Positions 20,775 through 31,998 of a stretch of 64,000 nucleotides of DNA are shown piece after piece (within the stretch, counting starts at the first letter, position 1; each line of letters opens with the position of its first letter). The notes under the pieces were generated by a model. It ran no database searches. It was not told where the DNA came from and worked only from the letters and a program-made list of their open reading frames with translations. Both the position numbers and the translations under genes were made by a program. Source of the stretch: a bacterium (GTDB lineage: Bacteria; Vulcanimicrobiota; JABDET01); contig JAKAVV010000001.1 of NCBI GenBank assembly GCA_021817145.1, forward strand, positions 62,001 through 126,000, given 5' to 3'.

Positions 20775-21385
20775 CCCAGGGAACAACGATTCCAGCAAGT
20801 TTAATTAAAGAGCTAAGAGAAAAAACCGGGGCAGGAATGATGGACTGCAGAAAAGCCCTGGAAGAAGCGGGCGGCGAGATGGAGAAAGCCATGCTGATTT
20901 TAAGAGAAAAAGGGATTCTCGCTGCTGAGAAAAAGAAGGGCAGAAAAGCGATTGAAGGACGGGTAGAAGCTTATATTCATTTTGGGGGGAAAATTGGAAC
21001 CTTAATTGAGGTCAACTGTGAAACCGATTTTGTGGCGCGAACCGATGAATTTCAAAATCTCTGCAAGAATTTGGCGATGCAGGTGGCTGCTTCTAACCCG
21101 CAGTGGGTTTCAAGAGATCAAGTTCCCGCTGAAGTGATTGAAGCAGAAAAGAAGATTCACCGCGAGTCAGCCATACGTGAAGGGAAACCCCCTGCCATTG
21201 TAGAGAAGATTGTTGATGGAAAAATGGAAAAGTTTTTTCAGTCTGTCTGCCTTCTGGAACAGCCTTATATTAAAGAACAAGAAAAGCCAGTTTCAACCAT
21301 GATTAAGGAAATCATAGGTAAAATCGGGGAGAATATTTTAGTTCGACGTTTTGCTAGATTTGCGCTGGGGGAGAACTCAGATTGA
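20771..21385 (+). CDS. tsf: Elongation factor Ts
   Basis: [44 protein letters not shown]. Confidence 0.98.
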   Translation: MTQGTTIPASLIKELREKTGAGMMDCRKALEEAGGEMEKAMLILREKGILAAEKKKGRKAIEGRVEAYIHFGGKIGTLIEVNCETDFVARTDEFQNLCKNLAMQVAASNPQWVSRDQVPAEVIEAEKKIHRESAIREGKPPAIVEKIVDGKMEKFFQSVCLLEQPYIKEQEKPVSTMIKEIIGKIGENILVRRFARFALGENSD

Positions 21386-22098
21386 CCCTTCGGTTTAAAC
21401 GGATTCTTTTAAAACTTTCAGGAGAAGCATTCGCTGGACAGCAAGGATATGGAATTGATCTGCTGGCTGTTGAAGTGTATGCTCGGCAGATTAAAGAAAT
21501 TCAAGAAATGGGGGTTCAGATTGCTGTTGTTGTTGGAGGGGGGAATATTTGGAGAGGGACTGATCAAGCTCACCGGACTATGGATAGAGCAACAGCAGAT
21601 TACATGGGAATGCTGGCAACAGTCATGAATGCCATGGCTCTTCAGGATTGTTTAGAACATTTAGGAGTTGTGACAAGGGTTCTTTCAGCTATTGAAATGA
21701 GGGCTATTTCAGAGCCCTTTATCCGCAGAAGAGCGGTGCGTCATCTAGAAAAAAATCGAGTGGTTATTTTGGCTGCTGGCAGCGGAAATCCTTATTTTAC
21801 AACTGACACTACTGCTGCTCTGCGCGCTCTTGAAATTGGGGCAGAGGCTCTGCTGAAAGCCACTAAAGTAGATGGGGTTTATGACATGGATCCAAAGCAG
21901 TTTCCTCAGGCTGTAAAGTATAATGAATTGACTTATATGGATGTTATCAGCAAAAATTTAAAAATTATGGATGCAGCAGCTATTTCTCTGTGCAAGGATC
22001 ATGGACTGCCAATCATGGTTTTTAATATGGAACAGAGAGACAGCATTAAAAATATTCTTAATGGCAAAGCAGTAGGAACACTGGTTCGCCAAGATTAA
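21382..22098 (+). CDS. pyrH: UMP kinase
   Basis: [55 protein letters not shown]. Confidence 0.97.
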   Translation: MTLRFKRILLKLSGEAFAGQQGYGIDLLAVEVYARQIKEIQEMGVQIAVVVGGGNIWRGTDQAHRTMDRATADYMGMLATVMNAMALQDCLEHLGVVTRVLSAIEMRAISEPFIRRRAVRHLEKNRVVILAAGSGNPYFTTDTTAALRALEIGAEALLKATKVDGVYDMDPKQFPQAVKYNELTYMDVISKNLKIMDAAAISLCKDHGLPIMVFNMEQRDSIKNILNGKAVGTLVRQD

Positions 22099-22116
22099 AA
22101 AAACGGAGACTCCGAT

Positions 22117-22677
22117 ATGTCAAGCCAATCTCTTTTATCTCAAACAGAAGAAAAGATGAAAAAAACAGTTGAGTCTCATAAAAAAGAGCTAGCCACAATT
22201 CGTTCAGGCAGAGCTTCTTCCACTCTTCTGGATAAAATTCTGGTCAATGCTTATGGATCAGATATGCCTTTGAAGCAGTTGGGTGGGATTTCGGCCCCTG
22301 AACCCAGACTTTTAGTTATTCAGCCTTTTGATAAATCTACTATTCCTGCTATTGAAAAAGCGATTTTGAAGTCAGATTTAGGTCTTACTCCAAGTGTTGA
22401 CGGCGGTCTTATTAGACTTCCTATCCCCCAGCTTACAGAGGAAAGAAGAAAAGATCTTGTCAAAATAATAAAGAAAAAGATTGAAGAAGGGAAAGTCGCT
22501 CTGCGCAATCTTAGACGGGAGGCGAATGACGAATTGAAAGAAATGGAAAAAAAGGGTGAAATTTCCGAGGATGAAACCAAGCGTCTTCAGGAACAAATTC
22601 AAAAGATGACAGATCATCACAGCAAAGAATTGGATATCGCTTTTTCCGCTAAAGAAAAGGAGATTATGGAAGTATGA
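22117..22677 (+). CDS. frr: Ribosome recycling factor
   Basis: ELATIRSGRASSTLLDKILVNAYGSDMPLKQLGGISAPEPRLLVIQPFD. Confidence 0.97.
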   Translation: MSSQSLLSQTEEKMKKTVESHKKELATIRSGRASSTLLDKILVNAYGSDMPLKQLGGISAPEPRLLVIQPFDKSTIPAIEKAILKSDLGLTPSVDGGLIRLPIPQLTEERRKDLVKIIKKKIEEGKVALRNLRREANDELKEMEKKGEISEDETKRLQEQIQKMTDHHSKELDIAFSAKEKEIMEV

Positions 22678-22877
22678 CCTTTCCTGATCTTGTTGCTTTC
22701 CCTTTAGAAGAGGCAGTTCAGAAAATAAAAGAGTCGGGATGCGAGTTTGAAGTTCAAAAAACTTATTCTGTTAAGTCTTTCAATGGAAATGGAAAGTGGA
22801 GAGTTGTCCGCCAGAGAACGAAAGATGGAAAACTGATTTTAACCACTGCTGAAGAATGTGCGGGGATTCTTTCATGA
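22674..22877 (+). CDS. Small conserved-looking protein of unknown function between frr and uppS
   Basis: 67 aa, ATGA overlap with frr stop; in-frame and coupled with the operon. Confidence 0.65.
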   Translation: MTFPDLVAFPLEEAVQKIKESGCEFEVQKTYSVKSFNGNGKWRVVRQRTKDGKLILTTAEECAGILS

Positions 22878-22902
22878 TTTTCGCGGTTTAGATCAGTGCA
22901 AC

Positions 22903-23652
22903 ATGGCGCTGGCGAAAACAAAACTGTCTGTTTCTGAACCTTCTCTTGATCCATCCAATATTCCTCACCATATTGCAGTCATCATGGATGGAAACAGAAG
23001 ATGGGCAAAAGAGCATCATCTTCCTGCCTGGGAAGGGCACAGAAAAGGGGCAGAAACTTTAAAACAGATCGTGGAAGCCTGCGGGGATTTAGGGGTAAAA
23101 GTTTTAACCGCTTACGCTTTTTCTAAAGAAAATTGGAAGCGCTCTAAAGAAGAGATTGACATCATTCTGCGCCTATTTAATTTTTATTTGAGACATGAGA
23201 GGGAGAATCTTTATCAGAATGGGGTTCGATTTCAGGCAATTGGACATATTCAAGAAATGGGGGAAAAACTTCGGGAAGAGTTTAGGAAAACAGAAGAATA
23301 TACAGCCGAAAATTCAAAGCTGCTGCTGAATTTAGCGGTTAATTACGGCGGAAGAACAGAAATGGTGGATGCTGTCAAAGCAATCAGCCAGAAAGTAAAA
23401 AATGGGGAACTTGAAGTTTCTCGAATTGATGAAAATTTGATTTCGCAGCATCTTTATACAGCAGGGCTTCCGGATCCCGATCTTTTAATCAGAACCAGTG
23501 GTGAATTGCGAATTAGCAACTTTTTGCTGTGGCAAATGGCTTATGCGGAATTCTGGTTCACTCCTCTGCGCTGGCCTGATTTTAAAAAAAGCGATTTGGT
23601 TCAGGCAGTCGCGGATTATCAGAGTCGTTCAAGACGGCTGGGGGGAAGCTGA
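22903..23652 (+). CDS. uppS: Undecaprenyl diphosphate synthase (isoprenyl transferase)
   Basis: IPHHIAVIMDGNRRWAKEHHLPAWEGHRKGAETL; RTSGELRISNFLLWQMAYAEFWFT. Confidence 0.96.
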   Translation: MALAKTKLSVSEPSLDPSNIPHHIAVIMDGNRRWAKEHHLPAWEGHRKGAETLKQIVEACGDLGVKVLTAYAFSKENWKRSKEEIDIILRLFNFYLRHERENLYQNGVRFQAIGHIQEMGEKLREEFRKTEEYTAENSKLLLNLAVNYGGRTEMVDAVKAISQKVKNGELEVSRIDENLISQHLYTAGLPDPDLLIRTSGELRISNFLLWQMAYAEFWFTPLRWPDFKKSDLVQAVADYQSRSRRLGGS

Positions 23653-24464
23653 ATACTCTCGGGAAAAGAGTTTTTACAGGGGTCCTTTTTGCCAGCGCTG
23701 CTTTTTTTCTTGTTTACGACAGTCCTTATGCGGTCGGGATAGGAGCGTTTTTTTTAAGCCTTATTTCCCTTTATGAATGTTATCGGGCTGCAAAAGTAGA
23801 TCGGTTTTATCAGCAGCTTGGATATGGTTCTAATATTTTTCTTTTTTTGGCGATGTTTGATAAGCAGAGATTTTCCATGCGGATTCCTTTTTCTTCCTTT
23901 TTCTTGATTTCATCTTTTATCTTCATCCTTTTTTTTCTCTGCTTATCCTTGATTTTGAAGATTTTCAAGAAATTGAATTTTCTATCTCCATTCTGGATCT
24001 CCTTAGGTTTTTTATGGATTTCTCTCCCTCTCAGCCTTGCTTTTTACCTGCGGATGATGAATCATGGGTTTTGGTGGCTTTTTATTGGTATTTTAGCTGC
24101 TTCTCTTTATGATACAGCCGCTTATTTTATTGGAAAGGGGTTCGGAAGGCATCAAGCTTTTCCTAAAATCAGTCCTGGGAAAACCATTGAAGGAACAATT
24201 GGGGGAATTTTCATTTCATTAGCCGCTGTATTCTTTTTGGGGAAGATTTTAGATCTTACTCTGATTCAGCGATTAGGGTTAAGCTTACTGCTTCCCTTTG
24301 CAGCAGTTGGGGGGGATCTCGTAGAGTCATTGTTTAAAAGAAAAACAGGGCTGAAAGATTCTGGAGCTGTCCTTCCTGGGCATGGAGGAGTGCTGGATAG
24401 AGTGGATTCTCATTTGCTTGTAATTCCAGTCATTTTTTTTTACAGGATTTTGCTGCTGCGGTAA
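23649..24464 (+). CDS. cdsA: Phosphatidate cytidylyltransferase; apparent CTG start overlapping the uppS stop
   Basis: ORF track lists only 23847-24464, but the frame is open upstream: (L)NTLGKRVFTGVLFASAAFFLVYDSPYAVGIGAFFLSLISLYECYRAAK; C-term SPGKTIEGTIGG...GDLVESLFKRKTGLKDSGAVLPGHGGVLDRVDS. Confidence 0.85.
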   Translation: MNTLGKRVFTGVLFASAAFFLVYDSPYAVGIGAFFLSLISLYECYRAAKVDRFYQQLGYGSNIFLFLAMFDKQRFSMRIPFSSFFLISSFIFILFFLCLSLILKIFKKLNFLSPFWISLGFLWISLPLSLAFYLRMMNHGFWWLFIGILAASLYDTAAYFIGKGFGRHQAFPKISPGKTIEGTIGGIFISLAAVFFLGKILDLTLIQRLGLSLLLPFAAVGGDLVESLFKRKTGLKDSGAVLPGHGGVLDRVDSHLLVIPVIFFYRILLLR

Positions 24465-24645
24465 GTGATTCTTGATTCCACCTCTGTAAAATGATTGGCG
24501 GCATGAAGAGGAACCTCTCTAAACTCTACAGAATTTTTTACTATGAAATTGAACACAATGGGTAAAGTTTTTTTTCTTCTTTTAGATCTTTTGTGATCAG
24601 TCGTATTAAACAACAGATTGTGTTGAGGTGTGTTTAACCCTTTGA

Positions 24646-25680
<1,035 letters not shown>

Positions 25681-25682
25681 AA

Positions 25683-26774
25683 ATGCCATCTGATAATGAT
25701 TGCATGCGCCAGGTTTTTAAGCTTGCTGAAAAAGGGAAAGGGAAAACCTCTCCTAATCCCATGGTTGGGGCGGTCCTCGTTAAAAATGGGGAGATTGTGG
25801 GGGAGGGATTTCATCAAGGGTTTGGAATGCCTCATGCTGAAATCGAAGGTTTAACCTGCGCTGGGGATAAAGCTGAAGGTTCTACTCTTTACATTAATCT
25901 TGAGCCTTGCTGCCATTATGGGAAAACCCCTCCTTGCTCAAAAGCATTGATTGATGCGGGAGTTAAAAAAGTTGTGGTTTCTATTCTGGATCCCAATCCA
26001 CAGGTTAATGGGAAAGGAATTCAGGAATTAAGAGCAGCGGGAATACAGGTTGAGGTTGGGGTTTTAGAACAAGAAGCAAAACAGTTGAACGAAGTTTTTT
26101 TGAAATGGATCGTAAAAAAGCAGCCTTTTATCTTGTTAAAGGCAGCGCTTACTCTGAATGGAAAGATGGCGGATATGGATGGAGATTCAAAATGGATTAC
26201 AGGTGAAAAAGCTCGAGAAAAAGCAAGAGAAATGCGGGGATGGTATGATGCTGTTCTGGTTGGAATTAAGACAGTTTTAAAAGATGATCCTCTGCTGACC
26301 TGCAGAACACCAGGACTTAAAAATCCTGTGCGAATTGCGCTGGATACCAGATTAAAAATTCCGCTGGATTCAAAATTGGTAAAAACAGTTGGGGAGGCTC
26401 CTTTTTGGGTTGCGACTTGCCACCCTGATCCGGATAAAGTAGAAAAACTTCAAAAAGCAGGGGTAAAAGTGATTTTACTCTCTGAAGAAGAGGAGGGGAA
26501 AGTTTCTCTGCGGGCATTATCTGAATATTTGGGGGCATGCCAGATTTCAAGCCTTTTTGTAGAAGGCGGCGCAGAAGTTCTTGGGGGTTTTTTAAAAGAA
26601 AGATTAGTGGATAAAATTATTTTTTTTATGGCTCCTAAATTGATTAGTGATTCAGGATTAGGGGTTTTTCAAAAGTGGAGGGAAAATTCTATTAGGCAAG
26701 CATTGATACTGAAAAATTTGGCAGTATCTCAAATTGAGCAAGATGTTTTGATCCAGGGGTATCCTGAGTTTTGA
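25683..26774 (+). CDS. ribD: Bifunctional riboflavin biosynthesis deaminase/reductase
   Basis: TSPNPMVGAVLVKNGEIVGEGFH...HAEIEGL...LEPCCHYGKTPPCSKALI; DSKWITGEKAREKAREMRGWYDAVLVG. Confidence 0.96.
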   Translation: MPSDNDCMRQVFKLAEKGKGKTSPNPMVGAVLVKNGEIVGEGFHQGFGMPHAEIEGLTCAGDKAEGSTLYINLEPCCHYGKTPPCSKALIDAGVKKVVVSILDPNPQVNGKGIQELRAAGIQVEVGVLEQEAKQLNEVFLKWIVKKQPFILLKAALTLNGKMADMDGDSKWITGEKAREKAREMRGWYDAVLVGIKTVLKDDPLLTCRTPGLKNPVRIALDTRLKIPLDSKLVKTVGEAPFWVATCHPDPDKVEKLQKAGVKVILLSEEEEGKVSLRALSEYLGACQISSLFVEGGAEVLGGFLKERLVDKIIFFMAPKLISDSGLGVFQKWRENSIRQALILKNLAVSQIEQDVLIQGYPEF

Positions 26775-26839
26775 ACGAGCTGACTGCTGTCAGATTAAAG
26801 CAGGATAGAAATTTGATGAGAAGAACGAAAGAGTGAATC

Positions 26840-28360
26840 ATGAGTTTTATTCAGGAGAAAAAACCTTTCAAAAAAATATTAATTGCGAATCGAGGAGAGA
26901 TTGCAGCTCGAATCATTAAGACAGTTCAGGAAATGGGTATTCCCGCTGTTTCTGTTTATTCAGATCCGGATCAAAGATCTCCTCATGTCTGGTTATCAGA
27001 TGAATCCTATCCTCTTCATGGGATAGAATCATCAGAAACTTATCTGCATATTGAAAAAATTCTTGATATAGCAAAAAAAAACGAATGCGATGCCATCCAT
27101 CCCGGATACGGCTTTTTATCTGAAAATCCTGAGTTTGCAAAAGCTTGTCAAGATTCTGGGATTACTTTTATTGGACCAAGCTCAAAAACGATCGCTCAAT
27201 TAGGGGATAAATTAAAAGCAAAAGAGATCGCGAAAAGAGCAGAAGTTCCTGTTCTTCCCGAAATATCTGTTCCAATTGGAATTTCTGAGGACGAACTAAA
27301 AAAATCTGCTGAACGGATTGGTTATCCGATCTTAATTAAAGCAGCTGCAGGTGGGGGAGGGAAAGGGGTTCGGCTGGTTAAAACAGATGAAGAATTAAAT
27401 CAAGCAGTTGAATCCTGTCAGCGTGAAGCAAAATCCGCTTTTGGAGATCCCCGTGTTTTTTTTGAAAAATATCTGGATCACCCTCGGCATATTGAAATTC
27501 AAATTTTTAGAGATGATTATGGGAATATGGCGTATCTGTTTGAGAGAGAATGTTCAATTCAACGGAGGTTTCAGAAAGTTTTAGAAGAATCCCCTTCCCC
27601 TGTTTTGACCTCATCCTTAAGAGAAAAGATGGGAGAAGCAGCAAAAAAGATTGCTGAACAGGCGGGATACACGAATGCAGGGACTGTTGAATTTTTATTG
27701 GATTCATCCGGCAATTTTTATTTTTTAGAAGTGAACACAAGGCTTCAGGTGGAACACCCTGTCACTGAAATGGTGACACTCCAGGATCTGGTGGAATGGC
27801 AGATTTTAATTGCTGAGCATCAGAAACTTCCCTTGAAACAAGAGCAGCTTAAATTGAACGGGCATGCTTTGGAGTGTCGGATTTATGCCGAGGATCCAGC
27901 CCATGATTTTTTCCCATCCACGGGAAAAATTGAAGTTTATGAAGAGCCCGTGGGTCCCAATATCCGCATTGACAGCGGAATTATAAAGGGTTCTGAAATG
28001 ACGATTCATTATGATCCCATGCTCGCAAAATTGATTGTTTGGGGAAACACAAGAGAAAAAGCTCTTCGGAGAATGCAGAAAGCTTTAAAGCGGTTTGCGA
28101 TTCTTGGAGTTGTCACAAATATTGAATTTCTGCAGGGATTGGTTTCTCATCCCGAATTTGTAAAAGGAAATTTAAGCACTCATTTTCTTTCTGAAAATCA
28201 GATTTCTTTTAGGGGAAATACCCCAGACGAAGTCCTGACAGCAGCAGCTGCTTTCTATTTGGCAGGTAAAAACTTTTATCAAGATAAAAAAGATCAACCT
28301 TCTGCATCCCTGGAAAAGAAAACTCCCTGGGAATCTTTAGGAAAGTGGAGAGGGATGTAA
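26840..28360 (+). CDS. Biotin carboxylase subunit of an acyl-CoA carboxylase
   Basis: FKKILIANRGEIAARIIKTVQEMGI; AAAGGGGKGVRLV; FLEVNTRLQVEHPVTEMVT. Confidence 0.92.
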   Translation: MSFIQEKKPFKKILIANRGEIAARIIKTVQEMGIPAVSVYSDPDQRSPHVWLSDESYPLHGIESSETYLHIEKILDIAKKNECDAIHPGYGFLSENPEFAKACQDSGITFIGPSSKTIAQLGDKLKAKEIAKRAEVPVLPEISVPIGISEDELKKSAERIGYPILIKAAAGGGGKGVRLVKTDEELNQAVESCQREAKSAFGDPRVFFEKYLDHPRHIEIQIFRDDYGNMAYLFERECSIQRRFQKVLEESPSPVLTSSLREKMGEAAKKIAEQAGYTNAGTVEFLLDSSGNFYFLEVNTRLQVEHPVTEMVTLQDLVEWQILIAEHQKLPLKQEQLKLNGHALECRIYAEDPAHDFFPSTGKIEVYEEPVGPNIRIDSGIIKGSEMTIHYDPMLAKLIVWGNTREKALRRMQKALKRFAILGVVTNIEFLQGLVSHPEFVKGNLSTHFLSENQISFRGNTPDEVLTAAAAFYLAGKNFYQDKKDQPSASLEKKTPWESLGKWRGM

Positions 28361-28364
28361 AAAT

Positions 28365-28862
28365 ATGAAATTATTTTTTGAGCTGCCAGAGGGAAAAGAA
28401 ATGATAGAGGCAAGCATTGATACGGATTCCAGGAGTTCTGATTTCTATCAGGCGCGGATTGATGGCAGAACTCTGAGTGTTAAACTTTATCCTTTTTCAG
28501 AACAGGGGTGGCTGCTGCTGGAGAGAAATAAAGTCAGTCCGCTTTATATGATCAAAAATAAAGATCAGATTCTGGTATGGTTTGAAGGGAAAGTCTATCC
28601 TTTAAAACTTAAGCCAGAAAAAAAAGAGAAGAAACCTTTTTTCCATTCAGGTGAAATTACTGCCCCAATGCCAGGGAGAATCATTAAAGTTTTGGTTAAT
28701 CCGGGTGATTCTGTTTCAGCTGAGAAACCTCTGCTGGTTTTAGAATCCATGAAAATGGAGATGACGATTTCAGCCCCGTTTTCAGGGGATGTTAAAACTA
28801 TCTTTTGTCAGCCAGGGGAAATGGTTGAAATGGGGAAACTTTTGATGGAGCTTCAATCCTGA
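28365..28862 (+). CDS. Biotin carrier (biotinyl-lipoyl) subunit of an acyl-CoA carboxylase
   Basis: ITAPMPGRIIKVLVNPGDSVSAEKPLLVLESMKMEMTISAPFSG. Confidence 0.9.
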   Translation: MKLFFELPEGKEMIEASIDTDSRSSDFYQARIDGRTLSVKLYPFSEQGWLLLERNKVSPLYMIKNKDQILVWFEGKVYPLKLKPEKKEKKPFFHSGEITAPMPGRIIKVLVNPGDSVSAEKPLLVLESMKMEMTISAPFSGDVKTIFCQPGEMVEMGKLLMELQS

Positions 28863-28899
28863 TGCTAACCTTTTCTGCCACTATTGGAGAACGACAAAG

Positions 28900-29829
28900 A
28901 TGATTTTGCCAAAGTTTGTTACTCTTGTGGAAGTAGGTCCAAGAGATGGGCTTCAAAATGAGCCCGAAACAATTTCAACAACTGACAAGTTGAAATTCAT
29001 TGAGATATTGTCAGAAAGCGGGTTAAAAGAGATTGAAGTTACTTCTTTTGTTAGACCGGATCAGATTCCTCAACTGTCAGATGCAGCGCTGCTGGCTAAC
29101 CAGCTTCCAAGCTCTCATTCTGTTCTTTATTCTGCTCTGGTTCCAAATTTGAAGGGGCTTGAAAGAGCTCGCTCAAGCGGAATAAAAAAAATCGCTGTTT
29201 TTACCGCTGCTTCAGAAACTTTCAATCAAAAGAATATTCATGCCAGTATTCAGGAATCTCTGGATCGTTTCAAAGAGCTGATTCCTGAAGCCCAAAAAAT
29301 CGGAATGGAAATAAGAGGGTATATTTCAACTGGATTTGTCTGTCCTTTTGAAGGGGACGTTCCAAAAGAAAAGGTTTTAGAGGTGGCTGAAAAGCTTTTA
29401 GAGATGGGGATTGGACAGATTTCAATTGGAGATACCATTGGAGCTGCTTCTCCTAAAGATGTGGAAGAAACGATTGGATTTCTTTTAGCGAAAATTTCAG
29501 CAGGAAAAATTGCTCTGCATTTTCATGATACTTATGGAACCGCTCTTGCCAATGTGTATGCTGCTCTTCAACTGGGGATTACCACTTTTGATTCTTCGGC
29601 AGGAGGGCTTGGTGGATGTCCTTTTGCTCCAGGGGCTGCTGGAAATATTGGAACAGAAGATTTGATCTATTTTTTTCATCGAATGGGGATAAAAACAGGG
29701 GTAGATTTAAATAAAATTTTCGAAGCTTCTTCTTTTATTTCTAATCTTTTGAAACGTCCACTGTCCAGCAGACAGTGGCAGAGATTGAGATCTCAGCAAA
29801 AAGGTAAAAATTCTGGGAATGGTAAATAA
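28900..29829 (+). CDS. Hydroxymethylglutaryl-CoA lyase
   Basis: VTLVEVGPRDGLQNEPETISTTDKLKFIEIL; SAGGLGGCPFAPGAAGNIGTEDLIY. Confidence 0.93.
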   Translation: MILPKFVTLVEVGPRDGLQNEPETISTTDKLKFIEILSESGLKEIEVTSFVRPDQIPQLSDAALLANQLPSSHSVLYSALVPNLKGLERARSSGIKKIAVFTAASETFNQKNIHASIQESLDRFKELIPEAQKIGMEIRGYISTGFVCPFEGDVPKEKVLEVAEKLLEMGIGQISIGDTIGAASPKDVEETIGFLLAKISAGKIALHFHDTYGTALANVYAALQLGITTFDSSAGGLGGCPFAPGAAGNIGTEDLIYFFHRMGIKTGVDLNKIFEASSFISNLLKRPLSSRQWQRLRSQQKGKNSGNGK

Positions 29830-29835
29830 ATCAGC

Positions 29836-31218
29836 ATGAACTTAACAGAACAGCTGATAAAAGCAAAAACCTTTCTTCATTCAGATCCATCTCTTTTACA
29901 ATGGGATAAAGAATATTTATGGCATCCATTCACTCAAATGGAGGAATGGCTGCAGGAAGAGCCTCTTGTCATTGAAAGAGGGGATGGGGCTTTCCTTTAT
30001 GATATTGAAGGAAAGCGATATATTGATGCTGTAAGCTCGATTTGGTGCGCGGTTCATGGTCATAACCATCCGTATATTGTGAGTTCAATGATTGATCAGA
30101 TTTCAAAAATCTCTCATTCCACTCTTTTAGGATTATCGAGTGTTCCTGCCATTCGATTAGCGGAGAAATTGATCGCTGCTGCTCCAAAAGGATTAAAAAA
30201 AGTCTTTTTTTCGGATTCTGGCGCAGGGGCTGTTGAAGTGGCTTTAAAGATGGCTGTGCAGTACTGGCACCTGCGGGGAGAAAAGAGAACACGATTTTTA
30301 AGAGTGCAGGGATCGTATCATGGAGATACTTTTGGCAGTATGAGTGTGGGGTACTCTGATGCTTTCCATAAACCTTTTCAGGAAATGCTGTTTGAAGCAG
30401 ATACCATTCCATCCCCTTATTATTTAAAGAAAACGAAAAAAATAACAGAAGAAGAAGCGGAAAAAGAATCGTTGTTAAAAGCCGAAGAGTTTTTAGAAGA
30501 ACATGGCTCGCAGACTGCTGCTTGCATTGTGGAACCTCTTATTCAAGGGGCCGCTGGTATTATTCCCCATTCCTCTCGTTATTTAAAATCTCTTTATGAT
30601 AGGGTAAAATCTTATTCTGTCTTGTTCATTGGGGATGAAGTGGCAGTCGGGTTTGGAAGAACTGGAACCCTTTTTGCGGTTGAACAAGCGGGAATCTCAC
30701 CTGATCTCTTATGCCTTGGGAAAGGTTTAAGCGGAGGATATCTTCCTTTATCAGCAACCCTTGCCACAGAAGAAATTTTTGAAGCTTTTTTAGCGCCTTT
30801 CGAGGAGTTTAAGCAGTTTTTTCATGGACATACTTTTTCAGGGAACTCTCTTGCCTGCGCAGCTGGAATCGCGAGCCTTGAGATTTTCAAAAAAGAGAAT
30901 ACTTTAAAAAGGTTGGAACCAAAACTGGATCTGTTCTGGTCTTTTTTGAAAGAAAAGATTGAGCCGCTTGAAAATGTGATGGAGGTTAGAGGGAAAGGAT
31001 TTTTTGCGGGAATAGAAGTAGGAAAAAATAAGCGGGAGAATTTTCCGGTGGAGTTTAGAGCAGGGAAAAAAATAATGATGAAAGCAAGAAGTTATGGGAT
31101 TATTTTTAGACCTCTTCTGGATACTATTGTTTTAGCTCCACCTTTAAATATTCAGGAAGGGATTTTGAAGGAACTTTTGAACGGTATTTTAAATTCGATT
31201 CAGGAGGAATTAAGATGA
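29836..31218 (+). CDS. bioA: Adenosylmethionine-8-amino-7-oxononanoate aminotransferase
   Basis: LWHPFTQMEEW; SSIWCAVHGHNHPYI; GDEVAVGFGRTGTLFA; LCLGKGLSGGYLPLSATLA. Confidence 0.94.
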   Translation: MNLTEQLIKAKTFLHSDPSLLQWDKEYLWHPFTQMEEWLQEEPLVIERGDGAFLYDIEGKRYIDAVSSIWCAVHGHNHPYIVSSMIDQISKISHSTLLGLSSVPAIRLAEKLIAAAPKGLKKVFFSDSGAGAVEVALKMAVQYWHLRGEKRTRFLRVQGSYHGDTFGSMSVGYSDAFHKPFQEMLFEADTIPSPYYLKKTKKITEEEAEKESLLKAEEFLEEHGSQTAACIVEPLIQGAAGIIPHSSRYLKSLYDRVKSYSVLFIGDEVAVGFGRTGTLFAVEQAGISPDLLCLGKGLSGGYLPLSATLATEEIFEAFLAPFEEFKQFFHGHTFSGNSLACAAGIASLEIFKKENTLKRLEPKLDLFWSFLKEKIEPLENVMEVRGKGFFAGIEVGKNKRENFPVEFRAGKKIMMKARSYGIIFRPLLDTIVLAPPLNIQEGILKELLNGILNSIQEELR

Positions 31219-31883
31219 AAGGGTTTTTAATTACAGGGACAGACACTGGAATTGGGAAAACTTATGTTGGAGTCCATCTGGCAAAAGCTTTTTTGAACCA
31301 GGGGATAAAAAAAGTTGGGGTTTTTAAACCTGTTGAAACAGGGGTTCTTGATATTCCTCAAGATGCTCTGGCATTAAAAGAAGCGGCTCAATGCTGCGAA
31401 GGATTGGAAGTGGTTTGCCCTTACACTTTTCGGGATCCTGTGGCTCCTTATGTCGCTTCTAAAAGAGAAGGGAGACCGATTCTGTTATCTATTTTGCAAG
31501 ACACTTATCAAAGAATTGCGGAAAGACATGAGATGATTATTGTAGAAACAGCAGGCGGACTGATGGTTCCAATTAATGAAAAAGCTTCTTATGCTGATTT
31601 AGCCTTATTATTGAAACTTCCTGTTGTTGTGGTTGTAGGGAAACGTCTTGGAGCGATTAATCATGCGCTCTTAACCATTGAAACCGCAAAAGCGAAAAAG
31701 CTGGATCTTTTAGGTTTTGTGATCAATGAGTTTCAGGAAGATACCTCTCCAGGGGCAGCTTCAGTGGAATCTGTGTTAAAAGAGTTTTCCAATGTTCCAG
31801 TATTAGGGACTGTTCATTATCAGGGAGATGCATCTCGTGTGGCATCTGTTTTGTCTGAAAAGATTTTAGAGTTTGCGTATTGA
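31215..31883 (+). CDS. bioD: Dethiobiotin synthetase
   Basis: GFLITGTDTGIGKTYVGVHLAKAF; IIVETAGGLMVPI. Confidence 0.95.
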   Translation: MKGFLITGTDTGIGKTYVGVHLAKAFLNQGIKKVGVFKPVETGVLDIPQDALALKEAAQCCEGLEVVCPYTFRDPVAPYVASKREGRPILLSILQDTYQRIAERHEMIIVETAGGLMVPINEKASYADLALLLKLPVVVVVGKRLGAINHALLTIETAKAKKLDLLGFVINEFQEDTSPGAASVESVLKEFSNVPVLGTVHYQGDASRVASVLSEKILEFAY

Positions 31884-31912
31884 ATGATTGTGAATGACTG
31901 TTTGAGTTGTTT

Positions 31913-31988
<76 letters not shown>

Positions 31989-31998
31989 GTATTCGTTT

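Noticed and set aside
25683-26774. Possible FMN riboswitch in front of ribD
   Set aside because: Only 2 nt separate obgE and ribD, leaving no room for a riboswitch; no conserved elements seen.
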